Positions 37,239-46,020 are shown, numbered from the stretch's first letter. The stretch is DNA of 64,000 nucleotides from Verrucomicrobiota bacterium (GCA_020630975.1 JAHDID010000002.1:62001-126000); one strand, 5' to 3'. Numbers and translations are program-made. The notes: generated from the letters alone by a model not told the origin.

Positions 37239-37416
37239 AGATCAGTGTTTATCAGTGTTCATTTGTGAAAATCAGTGTTAAAACCCTCCCAGGTCAGCCA
37301 GTTGATTTAAAAATCAGCTCAGCACGATGAAGAAATCCCTACTACCAAACATTAGCGAGCCGAAGGCTCCAGAAATAATCCGTGTCATCCATGTTCAATC
37401 CGTCCAAATCCATGTA
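37239..37416. repeat. Second cluster of GTGTTCAT-type repeats between regulator and kinase
   Basis: Block A (about 37239-37281) contains ATCAGTGTTTATCAGTGTTC and block B (about 37374-37416) contains ATAATCCGTGTCATCCATGT. Both are series of 12-13-base units like those at 35051-35215, in the same orientation. They fill most of the gap between the two-component genes and separate them physically. Confidence 0.55.
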
Positions 37417-37453
37417 AAAATTCTCAGGCTTCGCCTCACCACTTTTCTTTAGC

Positions 37454-38848
37454 ATGTTTCGATCCATCTCATGGCAACTGCAGTTCTCCTACGGTCTGCT
37501 GGTTTTACTCGCACTGCTAGCACTCGGATTTTTCGGATTCCTCCATCAGCAATCCAAAGTGTACCAAGAGGTAGATCGAGATCTACAAACCCGCTCCAAG
37601 CAAATCAGCTCCATGCTGGTGCGGCACGATCTCAAAGGCATCGGCGCAGCCGCCCATCTGGAAAGCGGCGTAAAGGCTCTACCACCACTACCAGGTACTA
37701 GCAAAGACAGCCAACCCAACCCAAACAGATTCTACCAAGTCTGGAAATTCGAGAGCGATAACTTTGAGATCTTATTCCAGAACGGCACCATCCCCACCGA
37801 CACCCATCCCCCAAAACACCCGAGAGATATCCCACAGGCAGGCATCACCTCGACCCTTGGAGCGCACCGCCAACTACTCACCCGCGCGGTGAGGAACTAT
37901 GTCATCCTAGTCGGCGAAGACATATCAGATCAGCAGCAAGGTCTTTCCCACTTCCTGCTAAAAATGATCTTAGGGGAGGCGTTATTTTTCATCATCTTTC
38001 TCAGCATGGGATATTGGCTCACCCAAAAAGCCCTAAGCCCCATCAAGCAAATCTCCAGCACCGCTCAAACCATCGCCGAGGGCAATCTCAGTGAAAGAAT
38101 CCCACCAGACGCAGGCAGCACAGAGCTTCAGGATCTCTCACAAGTATTGAATCACTCTTTCGATCGACTAGAAGACCACCTACTACGCCAACAGCATTTC
38201 ACCGCAGTCGCCTCCCACGAGCTACGCACCCCGATCACCGCGATCCTAGCCGCCGCCCAGTCAAAACCCGAAACAATCGAAGAGCTGCGCAGCACTCTCG
38301 ACAGCTGCGCAGGCACCGCCAGATCAATGAAACAGCTAGTCGACCAACTTCTAGAACTCACCCGCCTAGACAACGAAGTCAGACAGCCGCTACCACGCGA
38401 GCTAGTCGATTTAGACATCTTGGTCGACCAGTGCGTACAAACCGCACGCTCAGCGGCAGAAGAAAAATCCATCACCCTCACCACGGAGCTAGCGATGATC
38501 CAATGCCAAGTGAACCCCGTAGCCATCACTCAGATCATCCACAACCTCCTCAGCAACGCCATCGCCTACACCGAACCCAACGGCCACGTACAGATCCGAC
38601 TCACCGAAACCTGCGACCACTACGAGATCGACATCGAAGACAATGGCATCGGCATAGCCCCAGATCACCTCCCCCACATCTTCGACCGCTTCTTCAGAGC
38701 CAATCGATCCCGCTCCGACTTCGACAGCAATCATTTTGGCTTAGGTCTAGCTATCTCACAGGAAATAGCAAAAGCCCACGGAGGTGAGATATATGTGCAG
38801 AGTCAGATTGGGCAAGGCTCGACCTTTTCACTAAGACTACCAAAGTGA
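37454..38848 (+). CDS. Sensor histidine kinase (HAMP, HisKA, HATPase_c)
   Basis: A 464-residue membrane kinase. Transmembrane segments lie at about 9-31 and 168-190, with a periplasmic sensor between them. A HAMP linker (KALSPIKQISSTAQTIAEGN) is followed by the H-box ASHELRTPITAI (His about 255), the N-box IIHNLLSNAIAYTE, the G1 DNGIGIAPDHLPHIFDRF and G2 GLGLAISQEIAKAHGG. It should phosphorylate the response regulator encoded just upstream. Part of its HAMP region is duplicated at 39155-39243. Confidence 0.92.
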   Translation: MFRSISWQLQFSYGLLVLLALLALGFFGFLHQQSKVYQEVDRDLQTRSKQISSMLVRHDLKGIGAAAHLESGVKALPPLPGTSKDSQPNPNRFYQVWKFESDNFEILFQNGTIPTDTHPPKHPRDIPQAGITSTLGAHRQLLTRAVRNYVILVGEDISDQQQGLSHFLLKMILGEALFFIIFLSMGYWLTQKALSPIKQISSTAQTIAEGNLSERIPPDAGSTELQDLSQVLNHSFDRLEDHLLRQQHFTAVASHELRTPITAILAAAQSKPETIEELRSTLDSCAGTARSMKQLVDQLLELTRLDNEVRQPLPRELVDLDILVDQCVQTARSAAEEKSITLTTELAMIQCQVNPVAITQIIHNLLSNAIAYTEPNGHVQIRLTETCDHYEIDIEDNGIGIAPDHLPHIFDRFFRANRSRSDFDSNHFGLGLAISQEIAKAHGGEIYVQSQIGQGSTFSLRLPK

Positions 38849-38929
38849 AAAACACAACCAGTCGCTCCCACACACCAAGATAAGATCAGTAAATCTGAGG
38901 TCGCGCGAAACTTTGTACTGCCCCAAATG

Positions 38930-39060
38930 TCTAGCCAATCGATGCCGCTCGGTGCCATCTCCAGCGGTGTACAGCAGTCGCGATGCGCATCGGCGAATTT
39001 GTCTTTCAACTCGCGACGCAGCGACTTGATCGTGGCAGGGCTGGGGACGGCGGAGTTCAA
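38930..39060 (-). pseudogene. Truncated copy of the imuA 5' end
   Basis: The minus strand encodes NSAVPSPATIKSLRREL, then KDKFADAHRDCCTPLEMAPS and GIDWLD, nearly identical to ImuA residues 7-50, and then breaks into unrelated sequence. Homology to 32238-32452 begins abruptly at the shared TCTAGCCAATCG and continues through the leader to about 39148. It is a partial duplication, not a working gene. Confidence 0.85.
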
Positions 39061-39096
39061 AATACAGCTGATTAAAAATACATCACACCGAAATAG

Positions 39097-39118
39097 TGTT
39101 TAAATAATTATTTGAACA
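39097..39118. promoter_or_regulatory. Duplicated 22-bp palindrome
   Basis: TGTTTAAATAA and TTATTTGAACA form the same palindrome as 32405-32426. The two copies differ at two positions, and each has one mismatched pair, in different places. It came along with the imuA fragment and may still bind the regulator. Confidence 0.5.
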
Positions 39119-39154
39119 AATAACCACCCTTCTTCCAATCTGAAAGAAGTTTAA

Positions 39155-39243
39155 AATGCCCTAAGCCCGATCAAACAAATCTCCAGCACCGCTATCGCCG
39201 CAGGCAATCTCAGCGAAAGAATCCCACCAGACGCAGGTAGCAA
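39155..39243 (+). pseudogene. Fragment of the histidine kinase HAMP region
   Basis: GCCCTAAGCCCGATCAAACA through ACGCAGGTAGCA matches 38029-38118 of the kinase gene with a few substitutions and a six-base in-frame deletion (CAAACC missing). It encodes a piece of the HAMP linker only. It abuts the imuA copy, so two unrelated donor segments lie side by side. Confidence 0.8.
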
Positions 39244-39296
39244 AAATAAAGTCTTACAATTTCGATCTGACATGAGCTATTTCGTCCGTTTATTCT

Positions 39297-40103
39297 ATGC
39301 TACGCCTTATGTCTACGATACTACCCAACAAGATCGAAGTTCCCCTGCCCGGAGGTGTGAAGATGCCGTTTCGACTGATAGTGGATCGAGGGGAGGAGGC
39401 CGAGTTTGGGATGGGTTCTCGGGGCTACTTCCCTGATGAGGAACCTGTTCACAAAGTACGATTGGTAAAGCCTTATTATATGGGGGTCACTCCAGTAACC
39501 CAGCTACAATATCAGGCGATGGCACAACAGTGCGAGGCTAAACTCAAGCAACTAGTGGGGAATAAAGGTCCATCGCCAAGTAAATTCAAAGGCGAAAATA
39601 ATCCAGTGGAACAGGTGGACTGGGAAGATGCTGAGTTAGTGTGCAACTGGCTTACAGCCTCAAACATTTTGCAAGAAGGCTGGCACGCAGGATTACCTAG
39701 CGAGGCAGAATGGGAATATGCCTGCCGTTCAGGGAGTTACAGGGAGTACTGTAGTGGAGATGGCGAAGCTGTAATGAGACAACTAGGCTGGTTCGAAGGC
39801 AACAGCACGAGTCCCATGCCAGTCGGGCAGTTTGCAGCAAACAACTTCGGATTATGCGACATGCACGGCAATGTGAGAGAATGGTGTGCAGATGTTTGGG
39901 ATGCTAATGCCTATCGAAAAAGAAGTAACGGTTGGCAGGCCAAAGTATGGACCGATGGTAGCGACCCTACAATACGCGTCCTTCGCGGAGGGTCATGGTT
40001 TCGCGCTGCCACGTTCTGCCGTTCGGCTTGCCGTTACTGGCGATGGTCCGGCCGCCGTCTCGGATTCTTCGGTTTTCGAATATGCCTGCGTCCTCCCAGC
40101 TAA
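39297..40103 (+). CDS. SUMF1/FGE-sulfatase-like (C-type lectin fold) protein
   Basis: A 268-residue protein, start ATG 39297 or 39309. The SUMF1 landmarks are FGMGSRGYFPDEEPVHKV, KPYYMGVTPVTQLQYQAM, NPVEQVDWEDAELVCNWL, LPSEAEWEYACRSG, FGLCDMHGNVREWCAD and VLRGGSWFRAATFCRSACR. There is no signal peptide. The catalytic cysteine pair of true FGE is not evident, so this is probably a binding or regulatory member and not a sulfatase-maturing enzyme. Its C-terminal RGGSW...GFR segment resembles the variable region of diversity-generating retroelement targets. It lies 74 bases upstream of the LRR-Roc-COR-TIR gene, and the two are probably co-transcribed. Confidence 0.8.
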   Translation: MLRLMSTILPNKIEVPLPGGVKMPFRLIVDRGEEAEFGMGSRGYFPDEEPVHKVRLVKPYYMGVTPVTQLQYQAMAQQCEAKLKQLVGNKGPSPSKFKGENNPVEQVDWEDAELVCNWLTASNILQEGWHAGLPSEAEWEYACRSGSYREYCSGDGEAVMRQLGWFEGNSTSPMPVGQFAANNFGLCDMHGNVREWCADVWDANAYRKRSNGWQAKVWTDGSDPTIRVLRGGSWFRAATFCRSACRYWRWSGRRLGFFGFRICLRPPS

Positions 40104-40177
40104 TCAGGTCTGGAAATATTGTAATCAATAACTACCTACTCAACTGTTCGATCGGCCTGAAAAAACAAACTGTTCAA

Positions 40178-43100
40178 ATGAGCGTTAATTTGGCGGCTTT
40201 TTATTCTCACGACGGTAGTGATCCTGGCGTGGCCGATATACCGAGCCAGCTAGTCACCAAAATTGTCATAGGGCAGCTGCCATCGAGCTACAGTGCTGCA
40301 CAGGCACAGGCAGCGGTGCATGCTACAGAGCTAGACTGGCTGGTGTGGTCTGAGCTAGCCACACGCTACCCTAATCTGACCCACCTGCACCTGTGGCGGG
40401 TGCATGGCCTGATCACGCTGCACAGCCTGCCTGCGCGTCTGCAGTGTCTGGATATACGCCACTGCCCAGATCTAGCCGATATAGCTCCGCTAGCGAAGAC
40501 GCCGCTGCAGCGATTGATCCTGCAGGGGCTGCCGCAGATCTCGACTGTGGTCGGCACGGGCACCAGCTGCCCAGAGCTGCACGAGTTTGTGGTGGCAGCC
40601 TGCCCCCAGCTGCACCCGCACTGCCTACGCGACTGGCTACTCGGTATGCCACAACTAGAGATACTCGAGCTGGCCGATCTCCCTCAACTAGAGTCGATCC
40701 CCCGCTGGGCAGATAGTCTGGTCGACATCCGCTGCCATAGCTGCGAGCAGCTGGTTCGTCTGCCCGAGCGCCAGGGCCAGGGCTACTGGCCCAGCAACCT
40801 GCGTCGCCTAGAGCTGCGCGACTGTGCCCAGCTAAATCGGCTGGCCGCATTCCCACCTGGGCTGGACTATGTCGATCTCGGTGGTATGCGCCAACTGACG
40901 CAGCTCCCCGAGTGGCAGCAGCAGCCGCGCACGCTGTATTTGTATGGCTCGGGCATCCTCATACCGCCTACCTTCGAGCATGGCTCGGAGCCTGGGGACA
41001 ATGTCGCCGAATCGACGCGCCAGTACCTGACCGATCGCCAGGAGGTAGGCGATGGCCTGGTGAAACGCTGCAAAGTGATTGTGCTGGGTAATGGTGGTGC
41101 TGGCAAAACGACACTATCGCTGCGCTTATCGGGAGATGATCCGACACGGACGCTAGAGAAAAATAAAGATAGCCCTGACTATCTTGATACCACCCATGGG
41201 GTGATCTTTCACACTATCGAGGGTGGGGTGACGGAGGATGTCGATGTGCACTTGTGGGACTTCGGCGGACAGGAGATCTACCACAATACCCATCGCCTAT
41301 TCCTATCCAGTGGCACTATCTTCCTGCTGCTGTGGGATCCTGAGCAGGATGGCCGGGACCAGCACCAGCCGCTCAGCTACTGGCTAGACTACATCGACAT
41401 GGCCTGCCGCCCGCAGCAGGCCAGAGTAGCGATCGTCTGCGCCAGGCCACAGCCAGATAGTGCAGCTTTGCGCAAGGCGCTGCGCACCCAGCTGGGCGAC
41501 CAGCGGTACCAGCAGATCAGCCACTACCAGCTAGATGCTGTACAGGGCACTGGCGATCTGTACGATCTGCAGGACTGGATCACCCGTCAGAGTAGCGAGG
41601 TGGTAGCTAGCCAGGGTACATGTGTGCCCAGCTACTGGCAGCTAGCCCAGGAGATGGTCGAGCGCTGGGTACAGCAGATCGAGCAGGTGCCCGAGGAGCG
41701 TAGGCAGAGCGATCCATTCACCCAGGCCTACCAGCAGATGACGGTAGGCGACTTCGAGATGCATCTGACCTACGAGCTCCAGCAGTCGCTAGCCCAGCCA
41801 GAGCGGTGCACAGCATTCCCAGAACTAGCGACCAAGCTCAAAAATAAGTCTGATTGGCTCGATGCCGACCGCAGCCAGCGGGCACTACGCTTTCTCGACA
41901 ATATCGGCTGGGTATTTTGGAAGCCCAAAAATGGCCAGGACCTAGCCGATAGCCGAGTCATCATCGGCCAGCGCTGGGCGCTAGACGGGATCTACACCCT
42001 ATTAAAGCGAGTAGACAGCCACCCCGACTCGCCAGTGTATCGAGAGCTAGAGAAAAAGAACGGTATATTCACTCTGCAGCAGCTCGGCGAATGGGGCTGG
42101 AATGAGCTCGGCTACCAGGCTGAGGAGCAGCGGCTGCTACTCGGCTACCTGCGCGACAATGGACTGTGCTTTCACCTCGACAAGCGCGACGAACACTGGT
42201 GGCGCGAGGAAGCCAAAGAGTACCTGTGTCTGAGCCATCTGAATAGCAGTCCCCGAGACTGGGACCGAAAGTTAGACGAGATCGATGGGGAGCTGCATAG
42301 CGACATAATCGAGCTGCAGCACTACTTCCATCGTGGCCACTGGGACCAACTGCTGACAGCCTTTGGCGAAAAATATGGCCGGTCCGCGGAGTATACTCGC
42401 GACGCCATCCTGCTAAAGCGGCGCTGCAGTCTCGGCGAAATACGGCATCTAATAACAGCCCAATTCCATGGGCGGCGATTGAAGGGCCAGATCCAAATCC
42501 AAACAGTGGAACCCGAAGGCGACGACTACCACAATGCTCCTGACGAATTTCACAATGGTATCCACCAATTCGTAATAACGGCGATGGGAGATCTGACTGC
42601 CGGGCGCACCAGCACAATTAAGGCTAGCGATGATTCTCAGACAGATCCAAGGCAGGAAAAGGTGCAGGTCTTTATCTCGTATAAGCGAACTGATGAAGAG
42701 AACTCTGCTATGAGCGCCCCTGCTAAACAAGTGTATCGGAGCCTAGATCAGATGCGGAGAGTCTCGCCGCTACTAGATGAGGCATCGATCGAGAATGGCA
42801 ATTTGATCACAGAATTCATGAAAAAGAGTGGTAGCAGCCACTACGCGATTGTGATGTTTAGCCAAGCGTATTTCCAGTCGCCCTATTGTATCTGGGAACT
42901 GTGGAAGGTACTAACCGATTTTCGATTCAAGGGAGAAAAATACGCAGACTCGATCGTGCTGATCGAGCAAGAGACATTCGACATCTGCCAGGGTAAAGTT
43001 TGCGACAGCATCTTGACTTATTGGCAAATCGACGAATGCGATATACCTACCAGCATGAAGCCCTTGGTACGAAACATCGACGAGCTACGCACCAAGGTCG

Positions 43101-43240
43101 ATACGCTGGTAAATGAGTTGATTCCTGATTTGTTGAACCGCAAGCAGGGGCAATTTATCCACCAATACACAGGAGACATCGACGCGACGGTCAGCTGGAT
43201 CGCGGAGCAGGTATGTGTGGATAGGGCTGCCCGATACTGA
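40178..43240 (+). CDS. LRR-Roc-COR-TIR protein (bacterial Roco with TIR effector)
   Basis: About 1,020 residues from the ATG at 40178. Residues about 55-270 are leucine-rich repeats (NLTHLHLWRVHGLITL, RLQCLDIRHCPDL, LEILELADLPQLESI). A Roc GTPase follows (about 296-470) with G1 LGNGGAGKTTLS near 304 and G3 WDFGGQE near 361. A COR-like region (about 480-760) has the winged-helix segment RALRFLDNIGWVFW. A TIR domain closes the protein (about 828-1000): VQVFISYKRTDEEN at strand A and SPYCIWELW, where E907 is at the catalytic glutamate position of NAD-cleaving TIRs. This resembles an NLR-type immune receptor: sensor repeats, nucleotide switch, NADase effector. There is no signal peptide. An IS66 relic follows. 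Confidence 0.85.
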   Translation: MSVNLAAFYSHDGSDPGVADIPSQLVTKIVIGQLPSSYSAAQAQAAVHATELDWLVWSELATRYPNLTHLHLWRVHGLITLHSLPARLQCLDIRHCPDLADIAPLAKTPLQRLILQGLPQISTVVGTGTSCPELHEFVVAACPQLHPHCLRDWLLGMPQLEILELADLPQLESIPRWADSLVDIRCHSCEQLVRLPERQGQGYWPSNLRRLELRDCAQLNRLAAFPPGLDYVDLGGMRQLTQLPEWQQQPRTLYLYGSGILIPPTFEHGSEPGDNVAESTRQYLTDRQEVGDGLVKRCKVIVLGNGGAGKTTLSLRLSGDDPTRTLEKNKDSPDYLDTTHGVIFHTIEGGVTEDVDVHLWDFGGQEIYHNTHRLFLSSGTIFLLLWDPEQDGRDQHQPLSYWLDYIDMACRPQQARVAIVCARPQPDSAALRKALRTQLGDQRYQQISHYQLDAVQGTGDLYDLQDWITRQSSEVVASQGTCVPSYWQLAQEMVERWVQQIEQVPEERRQSDPFTQAYQQMTVGDFEMHLTYELQQSLAQPERCTAFPELATKLKNKSDWLDADRSQRALRFLDNIGWVFWKPKNGQDLADSRVIIGQRWALDGIYTLLKRVDSHPDSPVYRELEKKNGIFTLQQLGEWGWNELGYQAEEQRLLLGYLRDNGLCFHLDKRDEHWWREEAKEYLCLSHLNSSPRDWDRKLDEIDGELHSDIIELQHYFHRGHWDQLLTAFGEKYGRSAEYTRDAILLKRRCSLGEIRHLITAQFHGRRLKGQIQIQTVEPEGDDYHNAPDEFHNGIHQFVITAMGDLTAGRTSTIKASDDSQTDPRQEKVQVFISYKRTDEENSAMSAPAKQVYRSLDQMRRVSPLLDEASIENGNLITEFMKKSGSSHYAIVMFSQAYFQSPYCIWELWKVLTDFRFKGEKYADSIVLIEQETFDICQGKVCDSILTYWQIDECDIPTSMKPLVRNIDELRTKVDTLVNELIPDLLNRKQGQFIHQYTGDIDATVSWIAEQVCVDRAARY

Positions 43241-43268
43241 GCCGAATTAAAGTTAGTTTTATTAAATA

Positions 43269-43388
43269 TGTTCTGGCGGAGAAATTAAGCAAGAGTCGAT
43301 GCGCAAAGCCACCGTCTATCTGACTAATCAATGGGAGAATCTCAATCGCTATATAGAGGATGGCGACATCCCTTCAGCAACATCCTGA
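43269..43388 (+). pseudogene. IS66-type transposase relic
   Basis: The frame reads MRKATVYLTNQWENLNRYIE then DGDIPSATS and stop (TGA 43386-43388). This matches the C-terminal part of IS66 transposases (KAxxYxLNQWxxLxRYLEDGxIPxDNN), where the DNN motif would follow IP. The rest of the element is gone. It marks the downstream edge of the SUMF1/Roco-TIR island. Confidence 0.65.
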
Positions 43389-43576
43389 CTGAGCATGCCA
43401 TACCCAAGCATCCATCAGGACGACAGGGGGCTCCTCTGCCCGAAGAAAAATGTGGAAGCGAGCATAAAGCGAGTGTCCTCACTTCCCGGTGCCATTGCCA
43501 CTTTTTCTCAACCCCTACGGCATTCTTTGCTTTCACCACCCTCAGGTCACGATACGCTGCACCCCACCACTACTGC

Positions 43577-45225
43577 ATGATCTTACCCAGCCTCTATCTA
43601 GCCGACACCGGTGCATCAACGATCGACGCCACAGCTGCGGCCAACGTTAAGATCACCAACCCGATCGATATCATTATCATCATCGCTTACGTGATCGGTA
43701 TCGTGCTCATCGGTTGCTTTGCCGCCAAGCTCGGCAAAAAGGGTAAGCACAGCGGCAGCGATAGCGCAGCTCAGGACTAATTCCTAGCTGGTGGCACACT
43801 CAAATGGCCGGTGATCGGTCTGGCCCTGTTTGCGACCAATATATCCACCGTCCACCTCGTCAGTCTCGCTCAGATACTGGGCTGCTCAATGGTAATTTCG
43901 AGTGGATGGCAGGCTTCACCCTAGTGCTGCTGGCCGTCTTCTTCGCACCCTTCTTCATCCGCTCTCGAGTCGCCACGCTGCCCGATTTTCTAGAAAAACG
44001 CTACAACCGCGCCTCGCGCGATATCCTTTCCATCCTATCGATCGCCTCAGCCATCCTCGTACATATCGGCTTCGCCCTCTACACTGGTGCCGTGGTGCTC
44101 AATGGTATGTTCGGTCTCGATATCGTCGCCAGCGTCATCGGCATCGCCGTGCTCACCGGTATCTACACCGTCATCGGCGGGCTCATGGCCGTGGTGCTCA
44201 CCGAGTCGATCCAGACCATCATCCTGCTGCTGGGAGCGATCGTCATCACTGTCATCGCCTATCTGCAGCTCGGTAGCTGGGATGCCTTGGTAAACAATGT
44301 CGATGCCATCAAGCTGAGCATGCTACACAGCACCGAGGAGGCCAAAGCTGTCGCCGGTGGCAGCCCAGGTCTACCCTGGTACGCCGTGATCCTAGGCTAC
44401 CCGGTGCTAGGTATCTGGTACTGGTGTACCGACCAGACCATCGTCCAGCGGGTGCTCGGCGCTAAGGACGAAAACCACGCCCGTGTCGGCGCACTTTTTG
44501 CCGGCTTCATCAAGATCCTGCCAGTTTTCATCTTTGTCCTCCCCGGTCTCATGTGTGCCGCCCTCATCCAGAGCGGCCAGCTCGATGCCGCCGGTATGGC
44601 CACCAAACCAGATGGCTCACCCGACTCGGGCGATACCTATGCCTTCATGATCCGCGAGCTACTCCCCGTCGGGGTAAAAGGCCTAGTCGCAGCGGCCCTA
44701 CTATCGGCCCTCATGTCGACTGTATCCGGCGCTCTCAACTCCATCTCCACGCTCACCGCTTACGATCTCTTCCAGCGTTTTCGCCCCGATAGCTCCGATA
44801 GCCAGCTGGTCACCATCGGCCGCGTCGCAGCTCTCATCGCCATGATCCTAGCCATCGCCTGGTCGATCATTTTACCGCAATTCGACAAAGGCGGCCTCTT
44901 CAATGCCATGGTCAGCGTGGTGGTGAATATCGCCCCTCCAATCACCGCCGTCTTTCTCTGGGGTATCTTCTGGCGCCGCGCCTCAGGCACGGCTGCGGTC
45001 TGGACCCTCTGCATCGGAGCCGCCCTAGGCGTCGCCTCCTACATCATCAGCAATCAGCCACCAGTGTGGTTTCAGCGTCTGGAGCTTCCCGATCTCATGG
45101 TCGCCTTTTACCTATTTGTCATCTGCTCCTTAGTCCTCTTCGTCGTGTCGCTCATCGTGCCCCATCGCCACACCGCGGAGTCCCAGCAGCTAGTATGGAG
45201 CTCACCCCTAGAGCCGCTGGAGATC
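43577..45225 (+). pseudogene. Sodium:solute symporter (SSS family), inactivated
   Basis: The gene starts at MILPSLYLADTGASTID (43577). Three lesions are visible. (1) TAA at 43778-43780 falls where the family has Tyr in YFLAGG (here QD-stop-FLAGGTLKWPVIGLALF). (2) Near 43873 the frame changes inside SLAQ...DTGLLNGNFEW, which fits a loss of about ten bases (SGY missing). (3) The C-terminus ends after VWSSPLEPL and runs into unrelated sequence of the convergent gene. The middle encodes about 11 transmembrane helices, including VLGYPVLGIWYWCTDQTIVQR. It would have imported a sugar or similar solute with sodium. Confidence 0.8.
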
Positions 45226-45226
45226 T

Positions 45227-45982
45227 CTACATCGCCCAGCGACCGCCAGGTGAGACGACTGGTAGCTTCATGTACTGCAGCACGGAGTAGTCGGTCTTGC
45301 CGACGGCACCGATCATCTTCTTACCGGTGGCACGCTTCCAGGCTTGGCAGAAGCTTTCGCCGCTGTGGCAGCCCCAGCTCTTGCAGTAGGCTTTACGAGC
45401 AAAGGCATTCTTGTTGATGCGTGCTAGATCGCTCTGGTGCAGGAAGCAGCGCGAAGCACCTAGTGTGTGATTGCCATAGTCGAGTAGGAAACAAAACTTA
45501 TTCGAATGACCAAAGTACTCGAAGCCTGAAATCTTGGTGGCATTGCGGTTTTTGCCTTGGTTGATGTAGTTGATCACTTCCGCCTTGGTATCGTACCAGA
45601 CTAGGTTGATGCCAAACTTGTCGCGGACACTCTCGATATTGGCGATGAGAGGCGCTCCATCCTCGTCGGCACGGCCAGCGTAGCCACGGCGATAGACGAG
45701 CCAGGTGATCTGTACCTGATTTTGCGATGCCTTCTGCAACTGCTGCACACGGATGCGAGCGGTGCGGATGAAGTTGCCCCACCACTTGTCGTGCTGGTGC
45801 TCTTCGCGGCGTAGCTTTTCCCATTTGATCAGCGCAGGTCCACCAGAGAGGATGATGTATTCATCGTTGGGGTTGAGCCCTCCCTGAGCGTGGCTCACAG
45901 CTTGGCCGAGACCCAGCACAGCGGCTAGGACTAGCATGAGACGCAGTAGGGTAGGAAAGGATCTAGAGGCGAAAGTCATCAT
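45227..45982 (-). CDS. Secreted protein with His/Cys dyad like a clan CD peptidase (function unknown)
   Basis: About 250 residues from MMTFASRSF (45980-45982 or 45977-45979), with a signal peptide ending near AVSHAQGG. No named family is recognised. The middle has alternating strands (ITWLVYRRG, FGINLVWYDT) and then ISGFEYFGHSNKF and, about 45 residues later, YCKSWGCHSGESF followed by KKMIGAVGKTDYS. A GHS after one strand and a GCHSG after the next recall the His-Cys dyad of caspase-like (clan CD) peptidases, but this is inferred from pattern only. An amidase gene lies just upstream in the same direction, so both may act on the envelope. It is convergent with the decayed symporter. Confidence 0.55.
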   Translation of the reverse strand: MMTFASRSFPTLLRLMLVLAAVLGLGQAVSHAQGGLNPNDEYIILSGGPALIKWEKLRREEHQHDKWWGNFIRTARIRVQQLQKASQNQVQITWLVYRRGYAGRADEDGAPLIANIESVRDKFGINLVWYDTKAEVINYINQGKNRNATKISGFEYFGHSNKFCFLLDYGNHTLGASRCFLHQSDLARINKNAFARKAYCKSWGCHSGESFCQAWKRATGKKMIGAVGKTDYSVLQYMKLPVVSPGGRWAM

Positions 45983-46020
45983 CGATTTTGGAAAAAGGTT
46001 AGGGTCGCGACCTGACATTT

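Noticed and set aside
39297-40103. True formylglycine-generating enzyme for the sulfatase at 61 kb
   Set aside because: The catalytic cysteine region of FGE is not evident, there is no link to the sulfatase locus, and its neighbour is an immune-receptor-like gene.
42069-42617. 182-codon minus-strand frame inside the Roco-TIR gene
   Set aside because: It is antisense to conserved COR/linker sequence and has no domain likeness.
43778-43780. Possible recoding (readthrough) at the in-frame TAA of the symporter
   Set aside because: TAA is not a selenocysteine or pyrrolysine codon, and a separate frameshift and C-terminal loss show ordinary decay.
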